A stretch of 9,037 nt of DNA from an uncultured Muribaculaceae bacterium (GTDB taxonomy: Bacteria > Bacteroidota > Bacteroidia > Bacteroidales > Muribaculaceae). The stretch's first letter is position 1. Each line of letters opens with the position of its first letter. Made by a program: the position numbers and the translations under genes. Positions 1-6,022 of this stretch are shown here, piece by piece. Under the pieces are notes generated by a model. The model did not search any database. It saw only the letters and a program-made list of their open reading frames with translations, and had not been told where the DNA came from. The DNA lies in NCBI GenBank assembly GCA_910589095.1, contig CAJUSN010000050.1, forward strand, positions 1 through 9,037, read 5' to 3'.

Positions 1-52
1 CCACGACCTTTTCGTTACGAATGAAATGCTCTACCAACTGAGCTATTGCGGC
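1..52 (-). tRNA. tRNA-Thr (anticodon CGU), 3' part outside the window
   Basis: Read on the minus strand, the sequence from 52 starts with acceptor strand GCCGCAA, followed by a D arm (GCUC/GAGC around an AGUUGGUA loop) and an anticodon loop UUCGUAA. The anticodon CGU lies at 17-19, reading threonine codon ACG; G35 and U36 are the known threonine identity bases. The variable region AAGGUC follows, and the window ends at the start of the T arm, so the T loop and the 3' acceptor strand are not visible. The anticodon stem UUUCA/CGAAA has four good pairs and an A31-C39 mismatch next to the loop. The gene lies 37 bases downstream of the DUF4270 stop codon and has its own promoter element just upstream. 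Confidence 0.93.
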
Positions 53-80
53 TTGGAAAACTTGGTCGTATTTCTACTTT

Positions 81-89
81 GCAAAGTTA
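81..89 (-). promoter_or_regulatory. Bacteroidota -7 promoter element of tRNA-Thr
   Basis: On the minus strand this reads TAACTTTGC, matching the Bacteroidota sigma-ABfr -7 consensus TAnnTTTG. It ends 28 bases before the tRNA 5' end, which leaves a leader of about 20 nt to be removed by RNase P. No clear -33 TTTG box is visible at the usual spacing. It directly abuts the DUF4270 stop codon (90-92) and overlaps the 12-bp palindrome ACTTTGCAAAGT at 76-87. Confidence 0.6.
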
Positions 90-1511
90 CTAATTTTTTA
101 CGGATTGCTTGCTATATGTGAAGCGAATTTTTACTTCATCGAGATTCAATTTGCACATAGCAGGTCCGCTTACATACGGTTGGATACCGGTGACGTAAGT
201 GGTAGAAGTCCCGTAATAATATTCAGAAGAAGAGCTTTCGTAGGTTACATCGACAGGTATGAGAAGGAAGGTCACATCCTCTTCAGTTATAGCATCCTTT
301 TCAAGAAGTGAAATCAAATAGTCTCTCATTCCCGAGAAGACGTAACGCTGATTTACCGAGTCATAAGTGGAGAGAAATGATGTTTTCTCATCGTTAATCT
401 TGTTCTCGGCGAAGAAGGCTTCTTTGTCTTTTTCCAACACCAAAAGTACATTAGCAGGCGGTGCGATAGAGTAGGGGTTAGAAATGCTTTCAACAGGTAT
501 TGTCATGTTGAGTGTATTGATCACTGACATGTCTCCACCATCTTCGCGATACTTATTCACAATCTCACGTCCTGGGAAAATTATTCGTGCGTTATAACCC
601 GTAGGCGCCACAAGCAAAGTCTGTCCCTGGGCTACCATATCCTCAAGCATGGAGCTCATGGAGTAACGTATGATATTGTTTGAAAGGATCTCAGGTGTGA
701 CGGCAAGGTAGGTGTTGTACATGAAATATGTAGTGTCGCGCTCTACATCATCCACCGTTACCTTCGCATGTTTACGGTAGTAGAAATTAATCTTGGTTTG
801 ATTGAAATCTGTTATTCTACCGGTTCCGAAAGCGTTTTTTACATATAGTCCGGGAAAGAATTGCGCGAAGGCTTGCGGAGAGCTGAAAGTGGATGGATTA
901 TTGAGATACTCAGTGAAGACTTTTCTTCCGAATTCAATAGGAAGTTTATAAATCAAGCGTTTGTAGATTGTGCCGTCTTCCAGCGTATCATTATACTGAT
1001 CATGAGCGGAGTAGATAAATGGCTGTGATGACCAGCAATCGCCCTCATTATAATATTCAGCTGGGTTGAAGTTACTGTAAATCGGAGACTCAAGCTGACG
1101 TGTCAAAGGATATACCTTAAGCCCCATTGGCACAAGCGAATCGCCCGTAAACCCATTCGTTTGATAGAACATCAGGAGTCGGACAGAGTCAATGTCGTTA
1201 ACGGTGACCCCAACTGTGTCAAGCTGTTGAGAAGGCATAAATTGCGTGACAAAGTCAGCAGAAATAGAACCGAACTCCTTCGCATCGATTTTTCCGAGAA
1301 GTTGATTGGTTGTTCGTGACAGTACGGCCTCTTCTCGTAATGAACTTCCTTGAATTGTGAATGCGGAGTCAACTACAACTTCCGCACCCGAAGTCACAAG
1401 AGAGTTTCCTAAAGTTGAAGTGCTGTCCTCACAGGCCATAAACAGGCACGATGAAAGACAACTCAAAGCTATATATGGAAAAATCTTCATTTTATTTTTT
1501 ATGGTGGCCAT
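90..1511 (-). CDS. DUF4270-type outer-membrane lipoprotein, function unknown
   Basis: The 473-residue protein begins with a lipoprotein signal: a basic n-region, a hydrophobic stretch and a lipobox ending FMAC, with the lipidated Cys at residue 27. The next residues are acidic (CEDS), fitting the export signal seen on Bacteroidota surface lipoproteins. The segment after it (TSTLGNSLV) is typical of DUF4270 proteins, a Bacteroidota family of unknown function. The rest has no transmembrane helix and looks beta-rich with many aromatic and polar residues, so it probably sits on the outer membrane. The stop is TAG at 90-92. The start is uncertain: ATG at 1511 gives MATIKNK before a second ATG at 1490. 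The second has an A-rich upstream region and avoids a hairpin that touches the first, so 90-1490 (466 residues) is a serious alternative. The gene lies 102 bases downstream of the GlgA-like gene and is probably co-transcribed with it; no separate -7 element was found between them. DUF4270 beside a GlgA-like gene is, as I recall, a common Bacteroidales arrangement. Confidence 0.85.
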   Translation of the reverse strand: MATIKNKMKIFPYIALSCLSSCLFMACEDSTSTLGNSLVTSGAEVVVDSAFTIQGSSLREEAVLSRTTNQLLGKIDAKEFGSISADFVTQFMPSQQLDTVGVTVNDIDSVRLLMFYQTNGFTGDSLVPMGLKVYPLTRQLESPIYSNFNPAEYYNEGDCWSSQPFIYSAHDQYNDTLEDGTIYKRLIYKLPIEFGRKVFTEYLNNPSTFSSPQAFAQFFPGLYVKNAFGTGRITDFNQTKINFYYRKHAKVTVDDVERDTTYFMYNTYLAVTPEILSNNIIRYSMSSMLEDMVAQGQTLLVAPTGYNARIIFPGREIVNKYREDGGDMSVINTLNMTIPVESISNPYSIAPPANVLLVLEKDKEAFFAENKINDEKTSFLSTYDSVNQRYVFSGMRDYLISLLEKDAITEEDVTFLLIPVDVTYESSSSEYYYGTSTTYVTGIQPYVSGPAMCKLNLDEVKIRFTYSKQSVKN

Positions 1512-1512
1512 G

Positions 1513-1529
1513 CGTATTAGTATAATACG
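1513..1529 (-). repeat. Perfect inverted repeat in the leader of the DUF4270 gene
   Basis: CGTATTA (1513-1519) and TAATACG (1523-1529) are a perfect 7-bp inverted repeat around three bases. In the minus-strand transcript the hairpin ends one base before the upstream ATG (1511). It would cover the ribosome landing site of that start, which is one reason to consider the internal ATG at 1490. It is weak (mostly A-U pairs) and has no following U-tract, so it is not a terminator. A second short palindrome, GTAATATTAC, lies at 1590-1599 in the same 102-base gap. Nothing else was recognised in that gap. Confidence 0.4.
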
Positions 1530-1613
1530 TCATTGCGCAGTAATACATGATCAGTAGATGGGGGAGGAGTGGGACTTGCTGATTTTACGGTAATATTACG
1601 CCATTAACTATCA

Positions 1614-2435
1614 CTAGATAAGAGTGGAGTAAAATTCAACAATGTCGGACGACATATCTTTCTCCGATTCAGCTTCCGGGTTATAGGGAAGAAATGGCTT
1701 TCCGCTTGCTTTGGCATATTCCACCAAACTGGGATCCACATCAGGAGAGGATTGCACGATCGCATCAGCGTAGTCGATCGCTATTTTGTTAAGCGTTAAG
1801 AAATCAACAGGCTCATTTCCCAGAACCGCCACATCATCAGATGTGAACTGAGCCATTTTGAGCTTTTCAACAAATCGGGGATCAAGGGTGCCATCAAAAT
1901 TCTCAGGACGAAGGTCGTAAACAATCTTTGACTTTTCGTATGTGGGATCTTCTTGGAACATTTTGCGCAGATACATAGGCACGAGAGCTGTTATCCAGCC
2001 CATGCAATGAATAACTGCAGGTTCCCAACGAAGTTTTTTTACGGTTTCAATGACACCACGCACAAAGAACATTTGGCGCTCGTCGTTATCTTGAGGCGAG
2101 GAAACGGTTTCCAATAGTTTATCCGGGGAAAACTGGAAATAGTCGTCGTTGTCGATGAAATAGACCTGCATGCGTGAAGGCTGCAGGGTGGCTACTTTAA
2201 TAATAAGCGGATGGTCGGAATCATCAATCACCACATTCATTCCTGACAAGCGTATGACTTCATGGAGTTGATTTCGGCGTTCGTTGATACATCCGTACTT
2301 AGGCATAAAGGTCCTCACTTCATAACCGTTCTCCTGTGTTGTCTGAGCCAAATGTCGCCCAAGGACTGAAAGCGGTGTTTGCGGAAGGTAGGGTGCGATT
2401 TCTTGGGAGATGAAAAGTATCTTAGGTTTTCCCAT
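1614..2435 (-). CDS. GlgA-like protein: GT5 glycogen/starch synthase N-terminal domain only, probably degenerate
   Basis: The 273-residue protein starts GKPKILFISQEIAPYLPQ, which aligns with the first strand of the GT5 catalytic domain. A further match is IHCMGWITALVPMYLRKMF (residues 142-160), corresponding to the H-x-H-D-W region of glycogen synthases. The ADP-glucose-binding KTGGL motif that should follow the E-x-x-P segment is missing (it reads LPQTPLSVLG), and the HDW region reads HCMGW. Bacterial GlgA has about 480 residues in two Rossmann domains; here the C-terminal GT-B domain is absent and the frame ends cleanly at TAG (1614-1616). Glycosyltransferase activity is therefore doubtful, and a partner or regulatory role is an inference. 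Start: an in-frame TTG at 2480 would add 15 residues but lies inside the -7 promoter element, so ATG at 2435 is chosen. The DUF4270 gene follows 102 bases downstream on the same strand. Confidence is high for the family and low for the enzyme activity. Confidence 0.82.
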   Translation of the reverse strand: MGKPKILFISQEIAPYLPQTPLSVLGRHLAQTTQENGYEVRTFMPKYGCINERRNQLHEVIRLSGMNVVIDDSDHPLIIKVATLQPSRMQVYFIDNDDYFQFSPDKLLETVSSPQDNDERQMFFVRGVIETVKKLRWEPAVIHCMGWITALVPMYLRKMFQEDPTYEKSKIVYDLRPENFDGTLDPRFVEKLKMAQFTSDDVAVLGNEPVDFLTLNKIAIDYADAIVQSSPDVDPSLVEYAKASGKPFLPYNPEAESEKDMSSDIVEFYSTLI

Positions 2436-2476
2436 TCGAGATGAAAAATTGTTGTCGGAATAATAGTTTAAACTGT

Positions 2477-2485
2477 GCAAAGTTA
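2477..2485 (-). promoter_or_regulatory. Bacteroidota -7 promoter element of the glgA-like/DUF4270 pair
   Basis: The minus strand reads TAACTTTGC, identical to the element before the tRNA and matching TAnnTTTG. Transcription would start around 2470, leaving a leader of roughly 35 nt before the ATG at 2435. An A-tract (minus strand, about 2489-2496) lies just upstream. No -33 TTTG box is seen at 19-21 bases; that position is partly covered by the palindrome at 2497-2508. Confidence 0.6.
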
Positions 2486-2496
2486 CGATTTTTTTT

Positions 2497-2508
2497 CCAC
2501 ATATGTGG
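2497..2508. promoter_or_regulatory. 12-bp perfect palindrome CCACATATGTGG, possible operator
   Basis: The palindrome is centred about 31 bases upstream of the inferred start point of the GlgA-like transcript, over the expected -33 box. A dimeric regulator could bind there. About two perfect 12-bp palindromes are expected by chance in 9 kb, so position is the only support. Confidence 0.25.
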
Positions 2509-2586
2509 CCTGCGAGTGCAAAATAATGCGGTTGAGACGGCAGAACGTTGTTATTTTTACATCGGGAATGCTTTTTCTATGCGGTT

Positions 2587-2606
2587 TTTTGCCCTCAAGG
2601 GTAAAA
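2587..2606. repeat. Inverted repeat able to form a 4-base-loop hairpin
   Basis: TTTTGCCC and GGGTAAAA flank the loop TCAA, giving eight pairs including one G-U. It lies between two divergent promoters and downstream of no annotated gene. T-runs on one side and A-runs on the other make it resemble a bidirectional terminator. It may instead be an operator or the end of an unseen short transcript. Confidence 0.35.
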
Positions 2607-2617
2607 TTAAAGCCGAA

Positions 2618-2648
2618 AGTTAACAGAAATAATAGTTAACAGAAATAA
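2618..2648 (+). repeat. Tandem 15-bp direct repeat upstream of the dsbD operon
   Basis: AGTTAACAGAAATAA occurs at 2618-2632 and again at 2634-2648, identical and spaced 16 bases apart. Each copy carries the palindrome GTTAAC. The pair is centred about 100 bases upstream of the inferred operon start point, a position suited to an activator, but a simple replication-slippage duplication is equally possible. Confidence 0.6.
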
Positions 2649-2716
2649 ATATGCCCCAAATCATAAAAATGTTAAAATTCTTCTGCTCAAACACCCGATA
2701 TACCGAAATCATGTGC

Positions 2717-2725
2717 TATCTTTGC
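2717..2725 (+). promoter_or_regulatory. Bacteroidota -7 promoter element of the dsbD-mazG-topB operon
   Basis: TATCTTTGC matches TAnnTTTG. Transcription would start around 2731-2733, leaving a leader of only about 8-10 nt before the ATG at 2741. This supports 2741 as the start and excludes the in-frame upstream ATG at 2651. No -33 TTTG box is visible at the usual spacing. It is the only convincing promoter found for the whole plus-strand gene cluster. Confidence 0.6.
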
Positions 2726-2740
2726 ATAAAAATTGAACTC

Positions 2741-3214
2741 ATGAAACGCTTTATATCACTTTTTACAATTCTCATAGGTGCTCTAATTATGTTTGGAGCT
2801 TCTGCACAGCGGGCAGAATCACCCTTTGCGTGGCGCGCTAATGTAAAGATGCTTTCTGCTACAGAAGGTGAAGTAATAGTAAAGGTTACCATTGCTCAAG
2901 GCTGGCATCTGTATGGCATGTCATTGCCCAAGGGCGGTCCAAAACCTACCCAATTCAATTTCTCAGCCAGTTCGGGAGTCAAGTTCATAGGCAATGTGAC
3001 AGCCAGTGAAAAGCCGGTTACAAAAACCGATAAGATGTTTAACCTAACCCTTAACTACTGGACTGACACCGTAACATTCCGCCAGAAATTCAAAGTTACA
3101 AACGCCTCATCGGCAAAAATCGAGGGCACCGTTACCTATATGGGGTGCAACGACAACTCTTGCTCTCCCCCTTCCACATTTAAAATCAGTAAAGCCGTAC
3201 CCGTAAAGAAATGA
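2741..3214 (+). CDS. Free-standing DsbD N-terminal (alpha) domain protein, exported
   Basis: The 157-residue protein has a signal peptide (residues 1-22, MKRF, hydrophobic core, then GASAQ) followed by one DsbD-alpha-type immunoglobulin-like domain. Diagnostic features are GWHLYG (54-59), the LPKGGPKPT turn (62-70) and a C-x4-C pair (Cys136, Cys141) in YMGCNDNSCSPP, matching the redox-active cysteine loop of DsbD-alpha. No membrane or thioredoxin domain is present. The same blocks recur in the N-terminal domain of the next protein (TWHIYG, LPEGGPRPT, YQAC...C..P), so the two are paralogues. In DsbD the alpha domain takes electrons from the membrane domain and reduces periplasmic or envelope partners. 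This protein could be an additional shuttle or a dedicated outlet for one substrate, which is inference. The stop overlaps the dsbD start by four bases (ATGA), suggesting translational coupling. Confidence 0.85.
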   Translation: MKRFISLFTILIGALIMFGASAQRAESPFAWRANVKMLSATEGEVIVKVTIAQGWHLYGMSLPKGGPKPTQFNFSASSGVKFIGNVTASEKPVTKTDKMFNLTLNYWTDTVTFRQKFKVTNASSAKIEGTVTYMGCNDNSCSPPSTFKISKAVPVKK

Positions 3215-5223
3215 ACACTCGTAATTTTAAACTCATCTTCGCGCTGCTGACATTACTGTTCGGCAGCGTTGCTGCATTTGCTGAAATTGTATCGCCCGTA
3301 AAGTGGCAGCAATCCATAAAACTTACCACCGACACTGATGGTGAAATCATTTTTATCGCATCGATGGATCCCACATGGCATATCTACGGATTGCAACTTC
3401 CCGAGGGGGGCCCACGTCCTACGGTTATCGACCTCTCGCATGTCAGCGGTGCTGAATTGGTAGGGGAGATATCCGCAGTGCCCGAAGCTACCAAGGAATT
3501 TGACAAGACATTCAATCTTGATCTTAGCTGGTGGGACGGCAGCGTTACCTTCACTCAGAAGTTCAAGTTGCTTCCCGATAGCAAGGGGGCTGCTTTTCGG
3601 GGCTCTATATCCTATCAAGCATGCAGTCTTGAAGACGGGAGTTGCATAGCTCCATCTAAAGAAACCATTGATCTCTCTGTTGGCAATCCACCCGTAGAAA
3701 CCAACTCTGAAAAGGATAACCAGGAAGCCGATCAGTCTACCCAGGCTGTTTCTGCTAAAACTACTACAGCCGGACCGGGTTCGAAGCTATGGGCTCCTGC
3801 CGATTTTTCACAGGTTGGCGACTCAAATGTTTCGGAAATGGTCAATGCATCTTGGCTTTATATTTTCGTATGGGGATTTATCGGGGGACTGCTCGCACTA
3901 CTTACGCCCTGCGTCTGGCCGATGATTCCGCTTACCGTAAGTTTTTTCCTCAAGAAGAGCCAATCACGACGTCGCTCTATTCTTGACGCGCTCACCTACG
4001 GATGTGCCATTGTAGTCATCTTCCTGGCACTCGGGCTCGCCGTAACCGCAGCGTTTGGGGCAGGAAAGCTCAACGATCTTGCAACAAATGCCATATTTAA
4101 TCTCATATTCTTTGCGCTTCTCGTTGTTTTCGCGATTTCATTTTTCGGAGCATTTGAAATAAAATTGCCCGCATCATGGAGCAATAAAATGGATAGCCGC
4201 GCCGACCGTACAACAGGTATGCTCAGTATATTCTTCATGGCGTTCACTCTTGTGCTCGTTTCATTCTCATGCACCGGCCCCATCATCGGTACTCTTCTGG
4301 TTGAAGCTGCTTCGCAAGGAAGCATTGTGGGACCTGCAGTAGGTATGGGAGCTTTCGCCTTGGCGCTTGCCATTCCGTTCACCTTGTTTGCAATCTTCCC
4401 ATCGCTTCTTAAAGAGATGCCCCGTTCCGGAGGATGGCTCAACTCGGTTAAGGTAATCCTTGGCTTCCTCGAACTTGCTCTTTCACTCAAATTCCTATCC
4501 GTAGCTGACCTTGCGTATGGTTGGGGCATACTTGACCGCGAAGTATTCATCTCATTGTGGGTAGTGATATTTGTGCTTCTTGGAATGTATCTTCTCGGCA
4601 AAATTCGATTCAGTCACGACTCACCGCTGGATCATGTCAGCATTCCCGGCTTTTTCCTCGCAATGATTTCGTTAAGTTTCGCCGTGTATCTCGTTCCCGG
4701 TCTTTGGGGCGCACCATTAAAAAGTGTCAGCGCTTTTGTCCCGCCTCTTTATACTCAAGATTTCAATCTCTATGGATCTGATGGCTTCAAGAGTTTCGAC
4801 AACTACGATGAAGGCATGGAATATGCAGCCGCTAACCACAAGCCTGTACTCATTGATTTCTCAGGTTACGGATGCGTTAATTGCCGTAAGATGGAAGGAG
4901 CCGTTTTCGACACTGAAGAAGTCAGCGGATTGATAAAAGATAATTTCGTACTCATCACTCTTATGGTTGATGACAAGCGTAAACTTGAGTCGCCTGTAAA
5001 AGCCACTGAGAATGGCAAAACAATAGAAATTGAAACCATAGGTGAGCTGTGGAGTTATCTCCAGCGCACCAAATTCAACGCCAGCACACAGCCTTATTAT
5101 GTGATGCTTGGTGCGGATGGGCAGCCGCTCAATGCCTCCTATTCCTATGATGAGAATGTAGCTAAATTCGTGGAGTGGCTACAGGCCGGCCTTACACGCT
5201 ATAAAACGAGTTCCGGAATTTAA
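3211..5223 (+). CDS. dsbD: Thiol:disulfide interchange protein DsbD
   Basis: The 670-residue inner-membrane protein moves electrons from cytoplasmic thioredoxin to envelope proteins. A signal peptide (about 1-24) leads into the alpha domain (about 27-157), with redox cysteines 138 and 145 in YQACSLEDGSC. A polar linker rich in Ser, Thr and Gln (about 160-205) comes next. The membrane beta domain has eight predicted helices (about 214-234, 259-281, 295-315, 337-358, 372-396, 411-432, 446-463, 478-499). Its two conserved cysteines are Cys234 in LTPCVWPMIPLT and Cys354 in VSFSCTGPIIG. The C-terminal gamma domain (about 525-665) is thioredoxin-like, with Cys555-Val-Asn-Cys558 and a cis-Pro candidate at 628 (STQPYY). 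All six catalytic cysteines of the family are present, so the protein should be active. An extra cysteine, Cys265, lies in helix 2. The start ATG overlaps the preceding stop, and mazG follows after 11 bases. Confidence 0.96.
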   Translation: MNTRNFKLIFALLTLLFGSVAAFAEIVSPVKWQQSIKLTTDTDGEIIFIASMDPTWHIYGLQLPEGGPRPTVIDLSHVSGAELVGEISAVPEATKEFDKTFNLDLSWWDGSVTFTQKFKLLPDSKGAAFRGSISYQACSLEDGSCIAPSKETIDLSVGNPPVETNSEKDNQEADQSTQAVSAKTTTAGPGSKLWAPADFSQVGDSNVSEMVNASWLYIFVWGFIGGLLALLTPCVWPMIPLTVSFFLKKSQSRRRSILDALTYGCAIVVIFLALGLAVTAAFGAGKLNDLATNAIFNLIFFALLVVFAISFFGAFEIKLPASWSNKMDSRADRTTGMLSIFFMAFTLVLVSFSCTGPIIGTLLVEAASQGSIVGPAVGMGAFALALAIPFTLFAIFPSLLKEMPRSGGWLNSVKVILGFLELALSLKFLSVADLAYGWGILDREVFISLWVVIFVLLGMYLLGKIRFSHDSPLDHVSIPGFFLAMISLSFAVYLVPGLWGAPLKSVSAFVPPLYTQDFNLYGSDGFKSFDNYDEGMEYAAANHKPVLIDFSGYGCVNCRKMEGAVFDTEEVSGLIKDNFVLITLMVDDKRKLESPVKATENGKTIEIETIGELWSYLQRTKFNASTQPYYVMLGADGQPLNASYSYDENVAKFVEWLQAGLTRYKTSSGI

Positions 5224-5234
5224 AACTACTTGAC

Positions 5235-6014
5235 ATGCATACAAGAGAAGAAAAAATAGAAGCACTCGGACGTGTCATAGACACACTCGACATATTACGC
5301 GTAAAATGTCCGTGGTACGCTAAACAAACCAATGAGTCTCTGCGTTCCAATACCATTGAAGAGGTCTATGAACTGGCCGATGCTCTAATCCATAGCGACA
5401 ATGCCAACATACGCAAGGAACTTGGAGATGTTCTTCTGCATATCCTGTTCTATAGTAAGATTGGAGAAGAGAAAGGCGAATTCGACATTTGTGATGTTGC
5501 AAACGCACTAAACGAAAAGCTCATATTTCGTCATCCTCATGTATTTGGAACCACCGAAGTGCACTCCACCGGTGAAGTCCTTCAAAATTGGGAAGAGCTC
5601 AAATTGAAGGAAAAGGGCGGCAACCGAACTGTTCTTGCCGGCGTTCCTCAATCGTTACCCGCACTTATAAAGGCATACCGTATTCAGGAAAAAGCAGCCA
5701 ACGTTGGTTTCGACTGGGAAGAGCGTTCGCAAGTATGGGACAAGTTTTTGGAAGAAGCAACCGAATTCAAAGCTGAAGTTGAAAGCGGCAACAAAAAGAA
5801 TATGGAAGCCGAAATGGGCGACCTTCTTTTCAGTCTTGTGAACGTAGCTCGCCTGTACGACATCCATCCCGACGATGCTCTTGAATTAACGAACCAAAAG
5901 TTCATACGCCGCTTCAACCACATTGAACAGCGCTCCAAAGAAATTGGTAAATCGCTTAAGGATATGACACTTGCAGAGATGGACTCTCTTTGGAACGAAG
6001 CAAAACAGAAATAA
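5235..6014 (+). CDS. mazG: Nucleoside triphosphate pyrophosphohydrolase MazG
   Basis: The 259-residue cytoplasmic enzyme hydrolyses (d)NTPs to NMP and pyrophosphate. E. coli MazG has 263 residues and aligns throughout. Two all-alpha MazG domains are visible. The N-terminal one has EEVYE (42-46) with ELGD (62-65), then RHPHVF (99-104). The C-terminal, catalytic one has FLEEATE (171-177) with EAEMGD (191-196), and the expected Lys170, Glu173, Glu174, Glu177, Glu193, Asp196, Lys222 and Arg226 are all present. The N-terminal CPWD-x-x-QT motif reads CPWYAKQT, with Tyr28 in place of the usual Asp. The N-terminal metal ligands remain, and the C-terminal site looks fully competent. It lies 11 bases after dsbD and 8 bases before the next gene. 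The likely role is control of aberrant nucleotides or (p)ppGpp-linked stress, as known for E. coli MazG. Confidence 0.96.
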   Translation: MHTREEKIEALGRVIDTLDILRVKCPWYAKQTNESLRSNTIEEVYELADALIHSDNANIRKELGDVLLHILFYSKIGEEKGEFDICDVANALNEKLIFRHPHVFGTTEVHSTGEVLQNWEELKLKEKGGNRTVLAGVPQSLPALIKAYRIQEKAANVGFDWEERSQVWDKFLEEATEFKAEVESGNKKNMEAEMGDLLFSLVNVARLYDIHPDDALELTNQKFIRRFNHIEQRSKEIGKSLKDMTLAEMDSLWNEAKQK

Positions 6015-6022
6015 TTGGAACT

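Larger units (their letters stand above)
2436..2740. other. Divergent intergenic region of about 305 bases
   Basis: This gap separates the minus-strand GlgA-like gene from the plus-strand dsbD operon. It contains a promoter element at each end (2477-2485 minus, 2717-2725 plus), a 12-bp palindrome, a hairpin-forming inverted repeat and a tandem 15-bp direct repeat, each listed separately. It is rich in A and T. A plus-strand open frame of 60 codons (2441-2623) crosses it but shows no recognisable protein features. I found no convincing small RNA, riboswitch or small gene. Confidence 0.7.

Noticed and set aside
1..52. The tRNA-Thr gene as an integration (att) site
   Set aside because: Its 3' end lies outside the window, and no duplicated tRNA fragment or integrase is visible.
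1557..1575. G-rich run (GGGGGAGGAGTGGG) on the plus strand as a possible G-quadruplex
   Set aside because: Only two runs reach three or more G; the others are doublets, which is too weak for a standard quadruplex.
2436..2480. A 15-residue N-terminal extension of the GlgA-like protein from TTG 2480
   Set aside because: The TTG is part of the -7 element TAACTTTGC, so it would not be transcribed; the family N-terminus matches the ATG at 2435.
2441..2623. A 60-codon plus-strand open frame in the divergent intergenic region
   Set aside because: It overlaps the opposing promoter, has an unbiased composition and shows no start signal or recognisable protein features.
2651..2740. A 30-residue N-terminal extension of the DsbD-alpha-like protein from ATG 2651
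   Set aside because: The -7 promoter element at 2717-2725 lies inside it, and the extension precedes a complete signal peptide starting at 2741.
3996..4601. A 201-codon open frame on the minus strand, opposite the membrane domain of dsbD
   Set aside because: Its sequence is rich in Arg, Ser and Pro with no domain or signal, and it lies wholly opposite a clearly conserved coding region, so it is a shadow frame.
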